From Wuchereria bancrofti (Eukaryota > Nematoda > Chromadorea > Rhabditida > Onchocercidae): a DNA stretch of 64,000 nucleotides. Location: assembly GCA_005281725.1 (NCBI GenBank), contig SSBO01000009.1, positions 10,907,362-10,971,361 of the forward strand, in the 5' to 3' direction. Under the pieces are notes generated by a model, which worked only from the letters and a program-made list of their open reading frames with translations, ran no database searches and was not told where the DNA came from. Made by a program: the position numbers and the translations under genes. This document shows, one piece after another, positions 40,761 to 53,160 of this stretch. Within the stretch, counting starts at the first letter, position 1. Each line of letters starts with the position of its first letter.

Positions 40761-40765
40761 AGGCC

Positions 40766-40781
40766 GTAATTACGTAATTAC
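40766..40781. promoter_or_regulatory. 16-bp perfect palindrome with a TTACGTAA core
   Basis: GTAATTACGTAATTAC equals its own reverse complement. The core TTACGTAA is the PAR-type bZIP site and the flanks contain homeodomain-type TAATTA. Function is inferred only. Confidence 0.45.
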
Positions 40782-41534
40782 ATTTCCGAAATGTAGAAAA
40801 AGTTATCTTTAATATTTCAGCAAATTGAAATATTTTATTGACAAATGTTATATCTTCTAAATTTTGTCTCATTTGTCATCAAATATCTTCAAGAACGCTA
40901 TATATATATTAAAAGTAAAAGTCCAGCGCATATTGAGCGTAAAAGTTAAGAAAGAATATGTAGAATTTTCTTTTTCTGGAAGCTCAATAATTCAAAATTA
41001 TTTACATTTTAGGTAATCTAAGCTTAGGCTAATTAATTGAAGACTTTAAAATTCCCAAGTTTTTTTTTTTAGAAATGTTTGTATTGTCGAATGAATAAGT
41101 CAAATTATCATCTTACATCATAGATAAACTATTTTTATATATATTTATATCAACTGTACATGTATATATGCTATGTAAATGTTCATAATGGGAAGCATAA
41201 TTGATTTGAAAGCTAATTCAATGACTTTCAAAATTATACTTTTTCGGAGATTTTCGAAGAAATAACTTTTTATGACATTTCCTTCAAGAAATTTTTGCGA
41301 TGAATGTTTCAACACTTTAATTTGTTTAAAAAGTTTTGTTTAAATTTGTTTAAAAAATCATTAAATTTATTTAGCTTAAAAATGAATTTTTTAAAGATTA
41401 TTTGAACATTCGAAATAAATTTGCTGTAACTTTTTTCTATTTTCTTAGTAAAATTTTTTAAAGATTATTCCGAATATTTAAGATAAATTTACTATAACTT
41501 AGTATGTGAAACATTCAAAGCATTTTTTTTTTTT

Positions 41535-41640
41535 GGCCATGATAACTCTACTTTTGCTTGGCCACGATAAATCTACTTTTGCTTGGCCACGATAAATCTA
41601 CTTTTGCTTGGCCACGATAAATCTACTTTTGCTTGGCCAT
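41535..41640. repeat. 25-bp minisatellite, four copies
   Basis: Units of GGCCACGATAAATCTAC followed by TTTTGCTT; the first copy has ATG and CTC variants and the array ends with GGCCAT. It stands out by its GC-richer GGCCACG part. Confidence 0.95.
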
Positions 41641-43304
41641 GAAAGTTTTTATAATAGACTAAAAGAAACTCTTATAATTATAAAATAAGCGTGAAGTTTT
41701 TAGACCTAATAGAGGATAAAAAAATATTTGCAAATAAATATTCCCAAATGAAATTAGCACTGAATGCTTAACGAAAAAAGTTTTACAATATAGTAACATA
41801 GTGCTGTAAAGATTATTTTCAACTTTTATTATAAGTTAAAAAGTTAATTATTTGATAAAATGCGATATATTTCCAAAAAAAAAATTGACTTATTATTTTC
41901 AATTACTTTCATAGTTTTCATTACTGGAAAAATTTTTTTGCTGCTCCCTCAAAATTTCAATTTTTCTCTACCAATGCTTTTGTAAACTTTTTTTTTTTAT
42001 TCCTGTTATAGTTTTCACAATCATTAATATTGATTCTGATCAAAGATTATTTCCCTCGTGCCATTTTCTTCTCTTTCATCAATTTTTTTCCACTTATTTG
42101 CATAGAAATGTTTGGCTGTATTTTTTTTTTTCTTTTTCTTTTTTTCCATGCTATAAATGATTAATGATTTTTTCTATTTTCATAAAATTGCTTGAATGTT
42201 TGACACATGCGTGGGTGTTGAATAATTTTTTGAATAAAAAAAAAAAAGAAAAGAAAAATAGTAATAGAATTAGTAATAACAATAACAATAAGAGGAGAAA
42301 AGAGCTGAGCAATAAACGAGAAAGTATTGTTTAGGAAAAGAAAATGGCAGTGTATTCTTGTTTGCTATTCGAGGTGAAACAGCTTAGAGTGACAAGGTGA
42401 AAATGATTGTTTATGGAATTTATTATTCAAACAATGCTAACTATAAAATAAAATCAAATGCTACAAAACAAAAAAAAAAAAAAAGAAAAAAGAGATTCCG
42501 GAACTGATATAATTAAGCTGAAAAGCAAATTATAGCATTTGCTTTAAAATTTAACAATTTACTACAAGAAATAATAATAATAATAATGATGATAATAAAA
42601 ATGGAAGAATTTTAAATGATAATTCATTCAAGTTTGACAGAATATTTGTAATATAATGAAAGTTTATAATTTTTAATTTTAAAAAAAGGATGAAATTAAT
42701 CAGGGCATATAGAAATTGAAATGAAGATGTAAGAATGAATAGTTATCACAAAAAAACTGATAAGCAATTATTAAGGGCAATATGCTTTATAAATTTTAAT
42801 TTCACAGACTAATTAAATTATTCATGATTGGATAAGATTAATTAAAGTTTGATTAAAATTTGATTATGTGATAATCAATAAAAGTATTGAATTTTTGTAA
42901 ACTGAACTAAATACTTTAGAATATAAATATATATGATTGAAAAGTATTTGAAAAAAATATATATATGAAAAATAAAATAAATATGACTTTGCTAATACTT
43001 TGAATAAAACTATTTTACAATATTTAAAGCATTTATCGAATTTCTTGAAATAATATGATATTTTAGATGCAATCTAGAATTGATCAATTTATTTCATGAA
43101 AAAATTTTTGATTACTATGAAATTAAAATAATTTTTGAATTGCTTTCTTTCCCAGCAAAAATAAAAAAAAAATTTAGCTATATAATTAATGATTGGAAAA
43201 GATTATTTTCAAATAGTAAATTTATACATTCAACCAGATAGCTATTCATTGCATTTTTCATCATTAAAACTCTATGAATTTTGAAACTATGAGAATAATT
43301 GGAA

Positions 43305-43336
43305 AGATTGAGAGGGAGAGAGGGAGAGAGAGAGAA
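43305..43336. repeat. GA microsatellite
   Basis: Imperfect GAGAGG/GAGA run. A similar GA-rich tract lies at 44055-44088 and a GT/TATG tract at 43650-43690. Confidence 0.9.
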
Positions 43337-46300
43337 GTAGTAAAAAAATTTTCACTTAAAATTTAGTCCGTATGTTCTCAGATTTTTCCGGTCTGTTATT
43401 ACTTCAAATAAACCTCGTACTATTTCATGACTAATTTAAATTTATTTATTTTATAACATTTGATAAAATTGCTTCTTCTTTTTCCCAAAATTACTAAATT
43501 TTCCAAAATCCAAAAATTACATTAAAAAAAAAAATTTTTTTTTAATTAAAAATCCGAAAAATTTTCCAAAATTACATTCGTTTCAAACTTATTCAAATTT
43601 CTGAAGTCTATTTTATTAACACTTTATATTGACCTGACATACACATCGAAGTATGTGTATGTGTGTGTATGTGTGTGTGTGTCGGTGTCTGTATGATAAT
43701 GTATTCATAAATTAATCAGTTAAGCATTAAAAGCTTTTGTAGTTTATCAGTTCTTGCAGATGCTGCATATTTTAAAATATGTCCAAATATTGTCAACAAA
43801 TTGATAACTTTTAAAATTATTATCTGATAATTCCATTTCAATTTTGTTTAACTTTCGATTTTTGATTAATTCAGTTCATTCATTTTTCGAACTATTTTTA
43901 GTTCAATCCGTGTTAATTTTTAAAGTTCAATCTCACTTTATTGTAATGATTGTTATTTGATCGATGAAACTGAATTTGGAAATATAACACAAATTAATTT
44001 GATTTATTTAGTCCTACCTTTTCTCTTTCCTTTTTTTTCTTCTTACGAACCGTCAGAGAGAGAAGGAGAGAGGGAGAGAGAGAGAGATATCAATGAAACA
44101 TAAATTGAATTGTTTAATTTTAGAATGAATGAATTATTTACCAAAATATAATCATCCAAAATTACAAATTACATTTATTTGTTATTTTAATTCCAAAACA
44201 TTCCGCAATTCCTGTTTCAAAAGTATGCAATTTTGCTATCTTAAATATTTTAGTCTCAAAATTCTTAGTTCTTTAAAAATAAAAAAAGAAAAATGTTAGT
44301 TTTAAAAGCGATATAAATTATATGATAGCTAAAAATTTCACTTATTTCCTTTTTTATTTATTTATTTTCTTTTTTTATCAGTAATATGCGAATGCTATTT
44401 GTCCCTTTATTGTTATCATTTAAATCATTTACATTCCTACTAATTAAACATACATTTTCCTGTTTTTGTTTTCTTCAAATAAACCTGTTTTAAATTGAGA
44501 GCAGATAAGAGAAGAATTGAATTTATTACCTACGACACATAACATGCAATTATCCTTGCTCAAGTAAAGAAATATCATTCATGAATTTGAAAAAAAAAAA
44601 AGAATTAATTAATTAAAATCATAAAATGGACTGTGTCCTTTTCATCAAGGTACATTTCAATCAGATGACAATCTGTTCATTATAGTTTGTAATACCGACA
44701 GTATATTAAGTTAAAAATTGACAGATGCATTGCTACTTTAAATTGTTAAACTAAGTCTTTTTTAAAAAACAGAAAAGATTTTGCAACAGACAAAATTGTT
44801 TTTTTAAAAAAAAAAAAAAGTTAATAATGATTATGTGTAATTTGCAATTCTTGCGAACTGTTAAATTGATATGTCTTTTTAAAATGTCAAATAGCAATTA
44901 ATATTATATCAGTTATGCAACTATCATACTTTTAACTTTTATCATTTAAAATACAAAACAAAAAGGGAAAAACTTCTAATCATATTTACAATATTTATTT
45001 GGTATAAAATTATCTATCTAAAATTTCCCTAATCATGCTACATTATATCAAATAATCAATTTTGTAAAAAGTGAATAAGAAAATTTAATAGATATGATTG
45101 AAATTATCATTTCTGCAAAAACATTACTGATTTTGATTATCTTTTATCAAATTTAAATATTTACCAGGATGTTATACAATCGTTAAATGCTTATAAGATA
45201 TCAATAATGCAATATAAATATACAAAATATTTCAACTTCATATGTTCACAATTGATATTACCAATCAAAATTTAGTTTAAAAAGATAAAAAAGATAGTTA
45301 AATTGATATTGCTAATAATTTTCATTATTTCAAAAAATATTGATGGAAAAAGAAACATTTTCATAATTAATCTAAGCAATCTTTTGTCAAAAAAAGAAAT
45401 AATAAAAAACAAATATAAAAATTTTAACAAAAATGACCGTATAATATTTAAATTTGATAAATTGCTGATACAATTTTTACGACGTTTAACTTTCATATTG
45501 GATGCTTATGCTTATGATGGAATGATTTCATTTACGTGAACCATTTATAATAACGAAGTGATTTACGTAAAAATTTATTCAGTAATGGATTATATTTTTT
45601 GAATCAATTAGTAAGTAAATTCCGATATATCAGATATAAAAATTATACTTCTGTTAAGATAACGTATTATAAAAGGCCATGATATTAGTTATAATTTTCA
45701 ATCATAAATTTAGTTTCAAATAAATGTACGTAGACGAATATTTAATATTTAATTAATATTTGATAAACATTTTAAAAAATAATTCAATTTTTCCAGGATT
45801 GAAGGAGGTAATACTTTTAGATTAATGAAATTATATATTTAATTATTTGCAGCTCCTTTATCAGAATAAACTATCAGCTTCATTTCTATTATATAATTAA
45901 TCAAAACTTACTAATCGAAATTTAAGTTTTAGATTTTAAAAAGTACTCAAATATACTTCTATGTCGTAGATTTTATTTCAATTCAAAAAGCTAAAATAGT
46001 GCATACAAATTAATGCGTCAATTTTAAATTGTAAAATATTATTTGACAGCAATAATCGGCCAATGCTTCAGAATAAAATTTAAAAAAAAAAGGAATTCAA
46101 ATATACTGAAATACTTATTTCTTTTTTTTTGAAAAAAAAATTTAATTTGATTATAAAATGTATATTTTAAAAAAATATAGGAAAGTTGGAAATTATTTTT
46201 ATTTTCAAATGTTTCTTTATTGTAACATAAATCCATTCCAATTGCAAATATTTTCAAATATTTATCAATCACACAATTTTGGTATAATTTATGATCAATG

Positions 46301-48103
46301 ATCTTTATTTACATGTTTACCAGTGCTATAAAACATATTTCAATAAAAAATAAATAATACAAATTTGACTTATACAAATTAAAGTTAATCGTTATGAAAA
46401 TTTAAATTTCACTTTTACTTTTACTTAACATTTATATTAACCAAAGTATTAAAAGCAAAGTAATCTCAATGAGTAAACATTGAATGAATGAAAGTATCAG
46501 TTGATAATAATTGAAACTACTAGTAAATTACAATAACACAACAAATTAATATTAATCACTTTTTTATTACCTATAATTTTTTTTTTGTTGCAAAACAACA
46601 TGATTAACTTATACTTAATAGGAGGAGTTTATATATTATTTATGGTTCAGTTGAGTTTAAATATAATTTCTAATGGCATTTTTTTATTTTTAACTTTTGA
46701 ACTTTATTTTTTTTTACAACGGAAAACATGTTTTCTTCTTTTTTTTTTCAAATTTACTAAAAATGAGTAAAGAAAAAATTTTTTTTCTTCAATATTAAAC
46801 GTAATTAATTGTTGTCGTTATTTTTTTTCTCGTAATTCGTGAATACGTAACTATAAATAAATGCTAGTGTTATTTCATTTTTTTTTTCAGTTTTGATATA
46901 ATTTTTGTGATATTACAAATTTAACTTTTACAATTAGAGCTAATCACTATGAAATTTTAAATTTAACTTTTCATTATTTTTCATTACCATGAATATATCT
47001 ATTATTGCTTTAAAATTATTTATTATTGCTTATCATAATTATCAAATACGAATCACATATATAATTTCATTGAAACAATAATTATTATTCGTTTTGATTG
47101 TTATATTGTAAAAATTTTCGAATTATTGAAATATTTAAAATAGAAATTGCCATGTTATTATCATTTCACATATTCATTTTTGATTTTCTTTTTTTTTTTT
47201 GGCTAACGGATTATTTATAAAAACTATCAAATATTAACTTAACATGATTTCTGTGATGGAAAACTTTTTTTTATTATTTTTTCTTTTTTTTGAGTTTACA
47301 AAACTGTCAAAATATTTTTGATATAATTTCTGGATTATAAACTTTTCTTTGCTATTAATACTGTTATTATTGTACAATCATATTTAGTTTGTTCTTATTT
47401 ATAATTTACATGCAAATTAATTCAAATGAATTTATAGCTAAATTTTCAGTATGATAATCATTCGTTAATTAAAATGTTATTATCATATCACATATTAGCA
47501 CCTTAAATTACTAACCAGAATGTTTCTTTTTTTTTTTTTTTTCAATTCTTCTTTTCTGATATGATTTAAAAATTTTCCTTCTTTTTTTTGATTTGCATAT
47601 TTTAATGAAATAAAACTTAACTGAAATTTATTTCACCCATAAATTTCTTTATTCATAATTTATTTCACAAATGTTTTACTTCATTAATTTGCCCTGTTAA
47701 AGTTTACAGTTTCATTTTCATTCTAATATGATCAATCATTTTTAGTTCAAAAGTCATATGCTCTAATTCTGTTCCGTGAGCAAAAAGAAAAAAAAAAAGT
47801 TTGTTTACTGTGGAAGGTTGGACTTTTACAAATTTTTTTTTTTTTAATGCTTCACAAAAGAAATCATTTATTTTTGAATGGAATTTAGTTGCTGAACGAT
47901 TGAACATTATTTGACCTAACTGACCTCTTTCATCCTAATTCAACTAACTTTACTATCCTTTTTTCTTTTTTTTTTTTTTTAAATTCACCTTTTGTGTTTC
48001 TTTACATTCTCATATTTACATCTTTTGACTAAAGTACCACCCAAATTAAAATAAAATTCAATCTATAAAAGTCAGCCAAAAGACCGATAGTTCGGGATGG
48101 GAC

Positions 48104-48126
48104 AGAGAGAGAGAGAGAGAGAGAGA
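48104..48126. repeat. GA microsatellite upstream of the transporter gene
   Basis: An uninterrupted GA run about 355 bases before the transporter start codon. Confidence 0.95.
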
Positions 48127-48481
48127 TGGGTGGGAAGTATCAATTGTATAAAAAGGACTAATTCCAGTAATTTCTGCACAGTCAGAATTGTTGTTTAGTT
48201 TGATACTATTTGTTTTTTTTTTCTTTCTTTCAAATTAAATAATTCGAAATTTAAGTTTCAGTTCAATAATATTTTTTTTTTTATTTTCAACATTTCAATT
48301 TAATTTGTTGAATATAATTTCTATTTCCTATATTACTTATTAAATTCCTATTTTTCTTTTCTTTTCTTAAAATTTTATTAATACTGTGTTATATTCTTTT
48401 TTTTTAGTTTTATAACTAAAAACGTATCTTTCAAATCTTTTAATAAATTTGAATAAATGAAATTTTTTAATTTTAGAAATT

Positions 48482-51400
48482 ATGAAAAAAGAAAAATCTG
48501 TGATAACTGTTGGATCATTTGGAATGGAAAATGAGAAAAATGCAACTGAAAGACATCGTAATGAGCAAGGCTTAGGATGGATTATAACAAGTTTTTTTGT
48601 CGTCGGTGATTTAGCTGGTGGCGGAATTGTCGCTTTACCAGCAGCTATTGTGCAAACAAGTAAGCATGCATGTAATGTATTTGTTTCAAAATTTTAAAAT
48701 AAAATTTTGAGAATATTAAATTTTTAACTTTTCTGTAAAATAATACTTCTTTGATACATGAAAATATCAAAGTGTGTAAAATTAAAAGATAAAATTTTTT
48801 TTCCAGATTTTTGGCCTGGACTGATAATGAATACAATAATGGCTTTAGCAATGACATATACGGCGCATATGTTGGGTCTTGGCTGGGCTATTTTGCAGCG
48901 CAGATGGCCAGAATATAGAGAACATTGTCGAAAGCCATATGCTGAAATGGGTGCAAGAGCAATGGGTAACACTATAAAGTAAGATTAGATAACTTTCTTT
49001 TAGCAATGGGTAACACTAAGATTAGGTAACTTTCTCTTAGCAATGGGTAACACTAAAATTAGGTAACTTTCTCTTAGCAATGGGTAACACTAAGATTAGA
49101 TAACTTTCTCTTAGCAATGGGTAACACTAAGATTAGATAATCTTCTTGCTCAAATTTCAATAAAAAGCAAATTTTTTAAATTTATGTAATAAAAGACAAA
49201 TAAAATATGCAAATAGAAAGAATCTTTTTTTCCCCAAATGATTATTTCTGATAATTTATACAAAATGGAAACAATAATTATTTAATAGTGAAATCTATGA
49301 TAAAAATTTTATTCTTTTTAACAGTGGAAATAGTTAAAGTTTGATAAATTTGCATTCAAAATTAATTGAACTTTGAACTTATATTTAAGCTAGACACTGA
49401 AGCATTTCTTTATTTAAATAACACTTTTTTAAAATATATTTCACTTGAAATATCTCCGTACATTTTGAATATAATTAAAATACACAAATATACGAGAGAA
49501 ATGTAACAACAAAATTTCAACGCCAATTATCAAAAATGTTTTAAACAGCAATAAAAATAATCTATGATAATATTTGAATTAATTTGTTAGTTAATTTAAA
49601 CAATTTTAAATTTCATTATTTAGGCATATAGTATCAATATGTATTGACGTAACACAATTTGGTATCGCTGTTGTTTATCTGATATTATCAGCTAAAAATA
49701 TAAGCGATTTTATTGATGCATTCTTCAAAATTGAATTATCATTTTGCTATGTAATATTAGCAGTTGGTATTTGCCTTCTACCTGTTACATTCTTGAAGTC
49801 TCCACAAGATTTCTGGTAATTTAACTTTTATAAATATGCAAAATAATCCTGTTGAAAATTGCAATATTTCTTAAAATCTAATTCATTGACACAAGAAAAT
49901 TAGAGAATCTTAATTTTAAAATAAGATTAAAAAATTTGCTGAAAATTTTAAAATTCAATAAACTGTAAATTTTTCTGTTTTAATAGATTATTTATCCTAG
50001 CAAAAAAAAAAAAAAAAACATTCTAAAATAATTCTGAAAAAAAAGGAATGAAACTTTGAAACAAAAAAAAAGTGAAAAAATGAAAATAAGATCTAAAATA
50101 ATTGTGAAAAATGAAGTTTCTAAATGAAATTTAATAATTTGCTATAATTATTTTAATTATTAGGTGGGCTATAATACTTGCAATGATTACAACAGCTGTT
50201 GCTCTAATAATGGTTATGATTGGCGCAGTAATGGATTATTCCACTTGCGCTCCGGAAAGAGAGATAAATACGAATTTCTTACCAACAAATTATTTTCTTG
50301 CACTCGGAACAATTTTATTTTCATATGGTGGACATGCCGCATTCCCAACCATTCTTCATGATATGCGGAAACCGTATCATTTTACGCGATCATCCGTGAT
50401 GGCATTTCTTAGTAAGTTAAATTACGGTTTTTCATATTTTCTGAATTTAAAAGTTAAAGTTTATTCAAAATTTTAAATTCGCTTTTTTCATTTTTACATC
50501 TTTAAGAATTACACAATTAAGATAATTAGAAGAAGCAAATATTGCTAATTTAATAAATTTTCATCTATCATACTTTAAATCACTTTAATGAATTAAATCA
50601 AAAAATTAAATTACTATTTGCAGTTGTGTATTTGCTTTACACGCCAGTTTGCGTTTTGGCTTACATGACGTACGGTAATTCATTACGTGAATCGATTCTT
50701 AATTCCGTTCAAAATACAGCACTACAACAAGGCGCAAATATTTTAATCACGCTTCATTGCATACTTACACTTACCATTGTATTCAATCCTCTCAATCAGG
50801 AAGCTGAAGAAATTTTTAGCGTCCCACATCGTTAGTTCTTTTCTATCATTAGCTTATTATTTCAATTTATAATTAAATTTCGAAAGAAAGAAAAAAAAGA
50901 CTATTCAAATATAAGTTTATAGATTAATTCAATAATCATGATCATATGCAATGATAATAATTATTTTTATTATTTAGCCATTTATTCACCATGAATATTT
51001 TGTTATTTTATTATAAATTAAAAATTATTAATTTCAGATTTTTGTTGGCAAAGAGTATTGGTTCGAACGGGTGTGATGTTAACGGTAGTTTTTGTTGCAG
51101 AAAGTGTACCATCATTTGGACCTGTATTAGGTTTAGTAGGTAGTTCAACTTTAACTCTTACTGCACTTGTTTTTCCATGTCTCTTCTACTTGTATCTAAC
51201 AGTTGGCGATGAAATAGCTGAAGAAAAAGGAAAGAAAAAACCAGATGAGATACCTTCTTTAGCTGAGTTAGTTTGAATTTTTCATTTTTTCTTAACCATT
51301 TTGTTTTTTTTTAGAATGATTTGTGAATTTTTTTTTTATTTTTTGAAATATGATTTAGGATTGTTGAAAAAAAAGATCGTATATTAAATATATTTATATA

Positions 51401-53160
51401 TTTACAAATTAAGAGCATATTTTTATAATAATTTGAAAAAAATTTGATTCAATCTTTTAAAATAAAAAAAAAAGAAAGAAAAATTGAAATGCAAATTAAT
51501 TTTTTAAAAAACATAATGTATTATTTGTAGAGTTTTATTACGATCACCCAGACGACGTTTAATTATCTGTTCATTAATTATTGGTAAGTTAATTATTGCT
51601 TTTTTCTTATTTAATTCCCAATAAATTTTAATCTTTTATTAAAAAGAATTGATCTTTTACATAGCATATATGATAAGAACTAATATGATATGATAAAATA
51701 TATTATCTAATGAATGATTTTAAATTAGAAAAGATTATGCATATCATTTTATCAAATGTTATTTTTATTTCATACTCACACAATTTATCTTTTAATTAAC
51801 TAATTAATAAGAATCAAAGTAATCAATCGATAAAGGTGTAAAATTTTCATAATTATTTTTTGATAGATAAAAATATCATTCGATTATCACTCAAATAACA
51901 AAAATCTTCTTTGTATGCAAAATAAGCAAAGAATAATAGGAAAATATATTTTGCAGCAATTGCTCATGTGATCTGTTTGATCATGTGAATAATCAAAAGT
52001 GATAACTGTAAACATTCAATTATTATTTTTATTGCTGTATTTAGATGAGACAGATTGCGCTTTATAAATTGCGCTTACAGAGACATTGTTGACAATGGGA
52101 GAAATTATGTATGCGAAATAGTTTTTGAAAAATTACAAAAATTTTTTTTAACAAATCATTTGATAATTAATACTTTTGTAATTTATATGCATCGAGAAGA
52201 GTAGGATAGATTTAGCTCATTTATATACAATTTTTAAAATCAGTGAAATAATGATAAGCCATTTATCATTCTCTTTTCTTTCTATATACTTACGGAAAAA
52301 AAAAGAAAACCGTAAATTTTATTTAAAAAAAGGTCAAACTTTAGTTATATTTGATTTAAAAAAAAAAAAAAAAAAACTTTATTCAAAAAGAGTCAAAGTT
52401 CAGCTATATTTGATTAAAAAAAAAAAAATTATTTAAGAAGAATCAAAGTTCAAATATGTTTGATTTTTTTTTTGAAAGAGAAAACAATTTTTTTTTAAAA
52501 AAATTTTATATTTTATAAAAAAATTTTTCACAAAAATTTTTGATAGAAATTTTTTTTATAGGAAAAACAACTTCATTTAAAAGGAGTCAAAGTTCAGCTA
52601 TATTTATTTCTCGGTTTTTTTTAGGAAGAAATCAACATACTTCATAGAGAAAAAGAAAAAAAAAGAATTTTTCTTTTTGAAAAAACGAAAATTATTAATT
52701 TGTTACAAAAAATAAAAAAACAAAAAAAGAAAACTAATTAAAATTTGTTGCAAAATTAAAATTAAAATTTGAAAAATTAGAGGATCAATTCTTTACAGCA
52801 AATAACTTTTTTCGAAATATTTTAACAACTTCATACTAATATTTATAAGAGAGAGAGAGAGAGAGTGAAAAAAAAAGATTTTGTAGAAAAGAAAAAAAAA
52901 AGTGAAAATTAATTATGTAATATATTTTTTTAATTGAAGCAAGTGGATTGATCGGTGGTAGTTTGGCAACTTATACATCAATCAAAGAATTGGCAACGAC
53001 ACGATTCACTGCGCCATGTTACATTCAACCATTTGTCTCATCGACCGATTCAAAAGGTCCCGGTGGTTACCTGAATTGTTGTGGTGTTTGGCAGAATATT
53101 TCACGATTAGGTGACAATTCTGATTGTAATCCATATTTGGATTTCTATAGTGAAAAATAG
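48482..53160 (+). CDS. AAAP-family (SLC36/AVT-like) amino acid transporter
   Basis: Proton- or sodium-coupled amino acid transporters of this family have about 11 membrane spans. Eight exons join in frame: 48482-48659, 48807-48978, 49624-49815, 50164-50411, 50624-50830, 51038-51266, 51531-51583 and 52940-53160, giving 499 aa. The first span holds the family signature VGDLAGGGIVALPAA. Later features are FSYGGHAAFPTILHDMRKP (family motif YGGHxxxP), a span beginning VYLLYTPVCVLAYMTYG, VFNPLNQEAEE, and SFGPVLGLVGSSTLTL. The C-terminal tail after the last span (from about residue 447) is unusual, with four Cys and NCCGVWQN. The acceptor TTTTAG at 48475-48476, five bases before the ATG, suggests trans-splicing. 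The nematode family is expanded, so no symbol is given. Intron 2 starts with tandem copies of the exon 2 end, and intron 7 carries repeated NHR-like motifs. Confidence 0.93.
48958..49140 (+). repeat. 37-bp tandem repeat that starts inside exon 2 of the transporter
   Basis: The first unit (48958-49001) overlaps the coding end of exon 2 (codons for A-M-G-N-T). Units then follow at 49002, 49039, 49076 and a partial one at 49113. Each intronic unit begins AGCAATGGGTAACACT, is preceded by a TTTCTCTT tract, and so carries both an acceptor-like TTTCTCTTAG and a donor-like GGGTAAC. Confidence 0.95.
52331..52612. repeat. Dispersed short repeats with GTCAAAGTTCA core in transporter intron 7
   Basis: At least four related copies (near 52331, 52391, 52440 and 52585) read roughly AGTCAAAGTTCAGCTATATT plus TGATT, separated by A/T homopolymers. 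The core GAGTCA-A-AGTTCA resembles a DR1 (HNF4-type) nuclear-receptor site. Confidence 0.7.

Larger units (their letters stand above)
39100..48474. other. 9.4 kb intergenic region between divergent zyg-9 and the amino acid transporter
   Basis: No exon on either strand can be supported. It holds two minisatellites (39.8-40.2 kb and 41.5 kb), a nuclear-receptor half-site cluster at 40.6-40.8 kb, GA/GT microsatellites at about 43305-43336, 43650-43690, 44055-44088 and 48104-48126, and otherwise very AT-rich sequence. Small open frames near 45.3-46.8 kb are Lys/Ile/Phe/Asn-rich, as expected by chance here. Confidence 0.6.

Noticed and set aside
45272..45539. Overlapping open frames on both strands in the 39-48 kb spacer
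   Set aside because: Composition is only Lys/Ile/Asn/Phe/Leu from AT-rich DNA; no domain or conserved motif.
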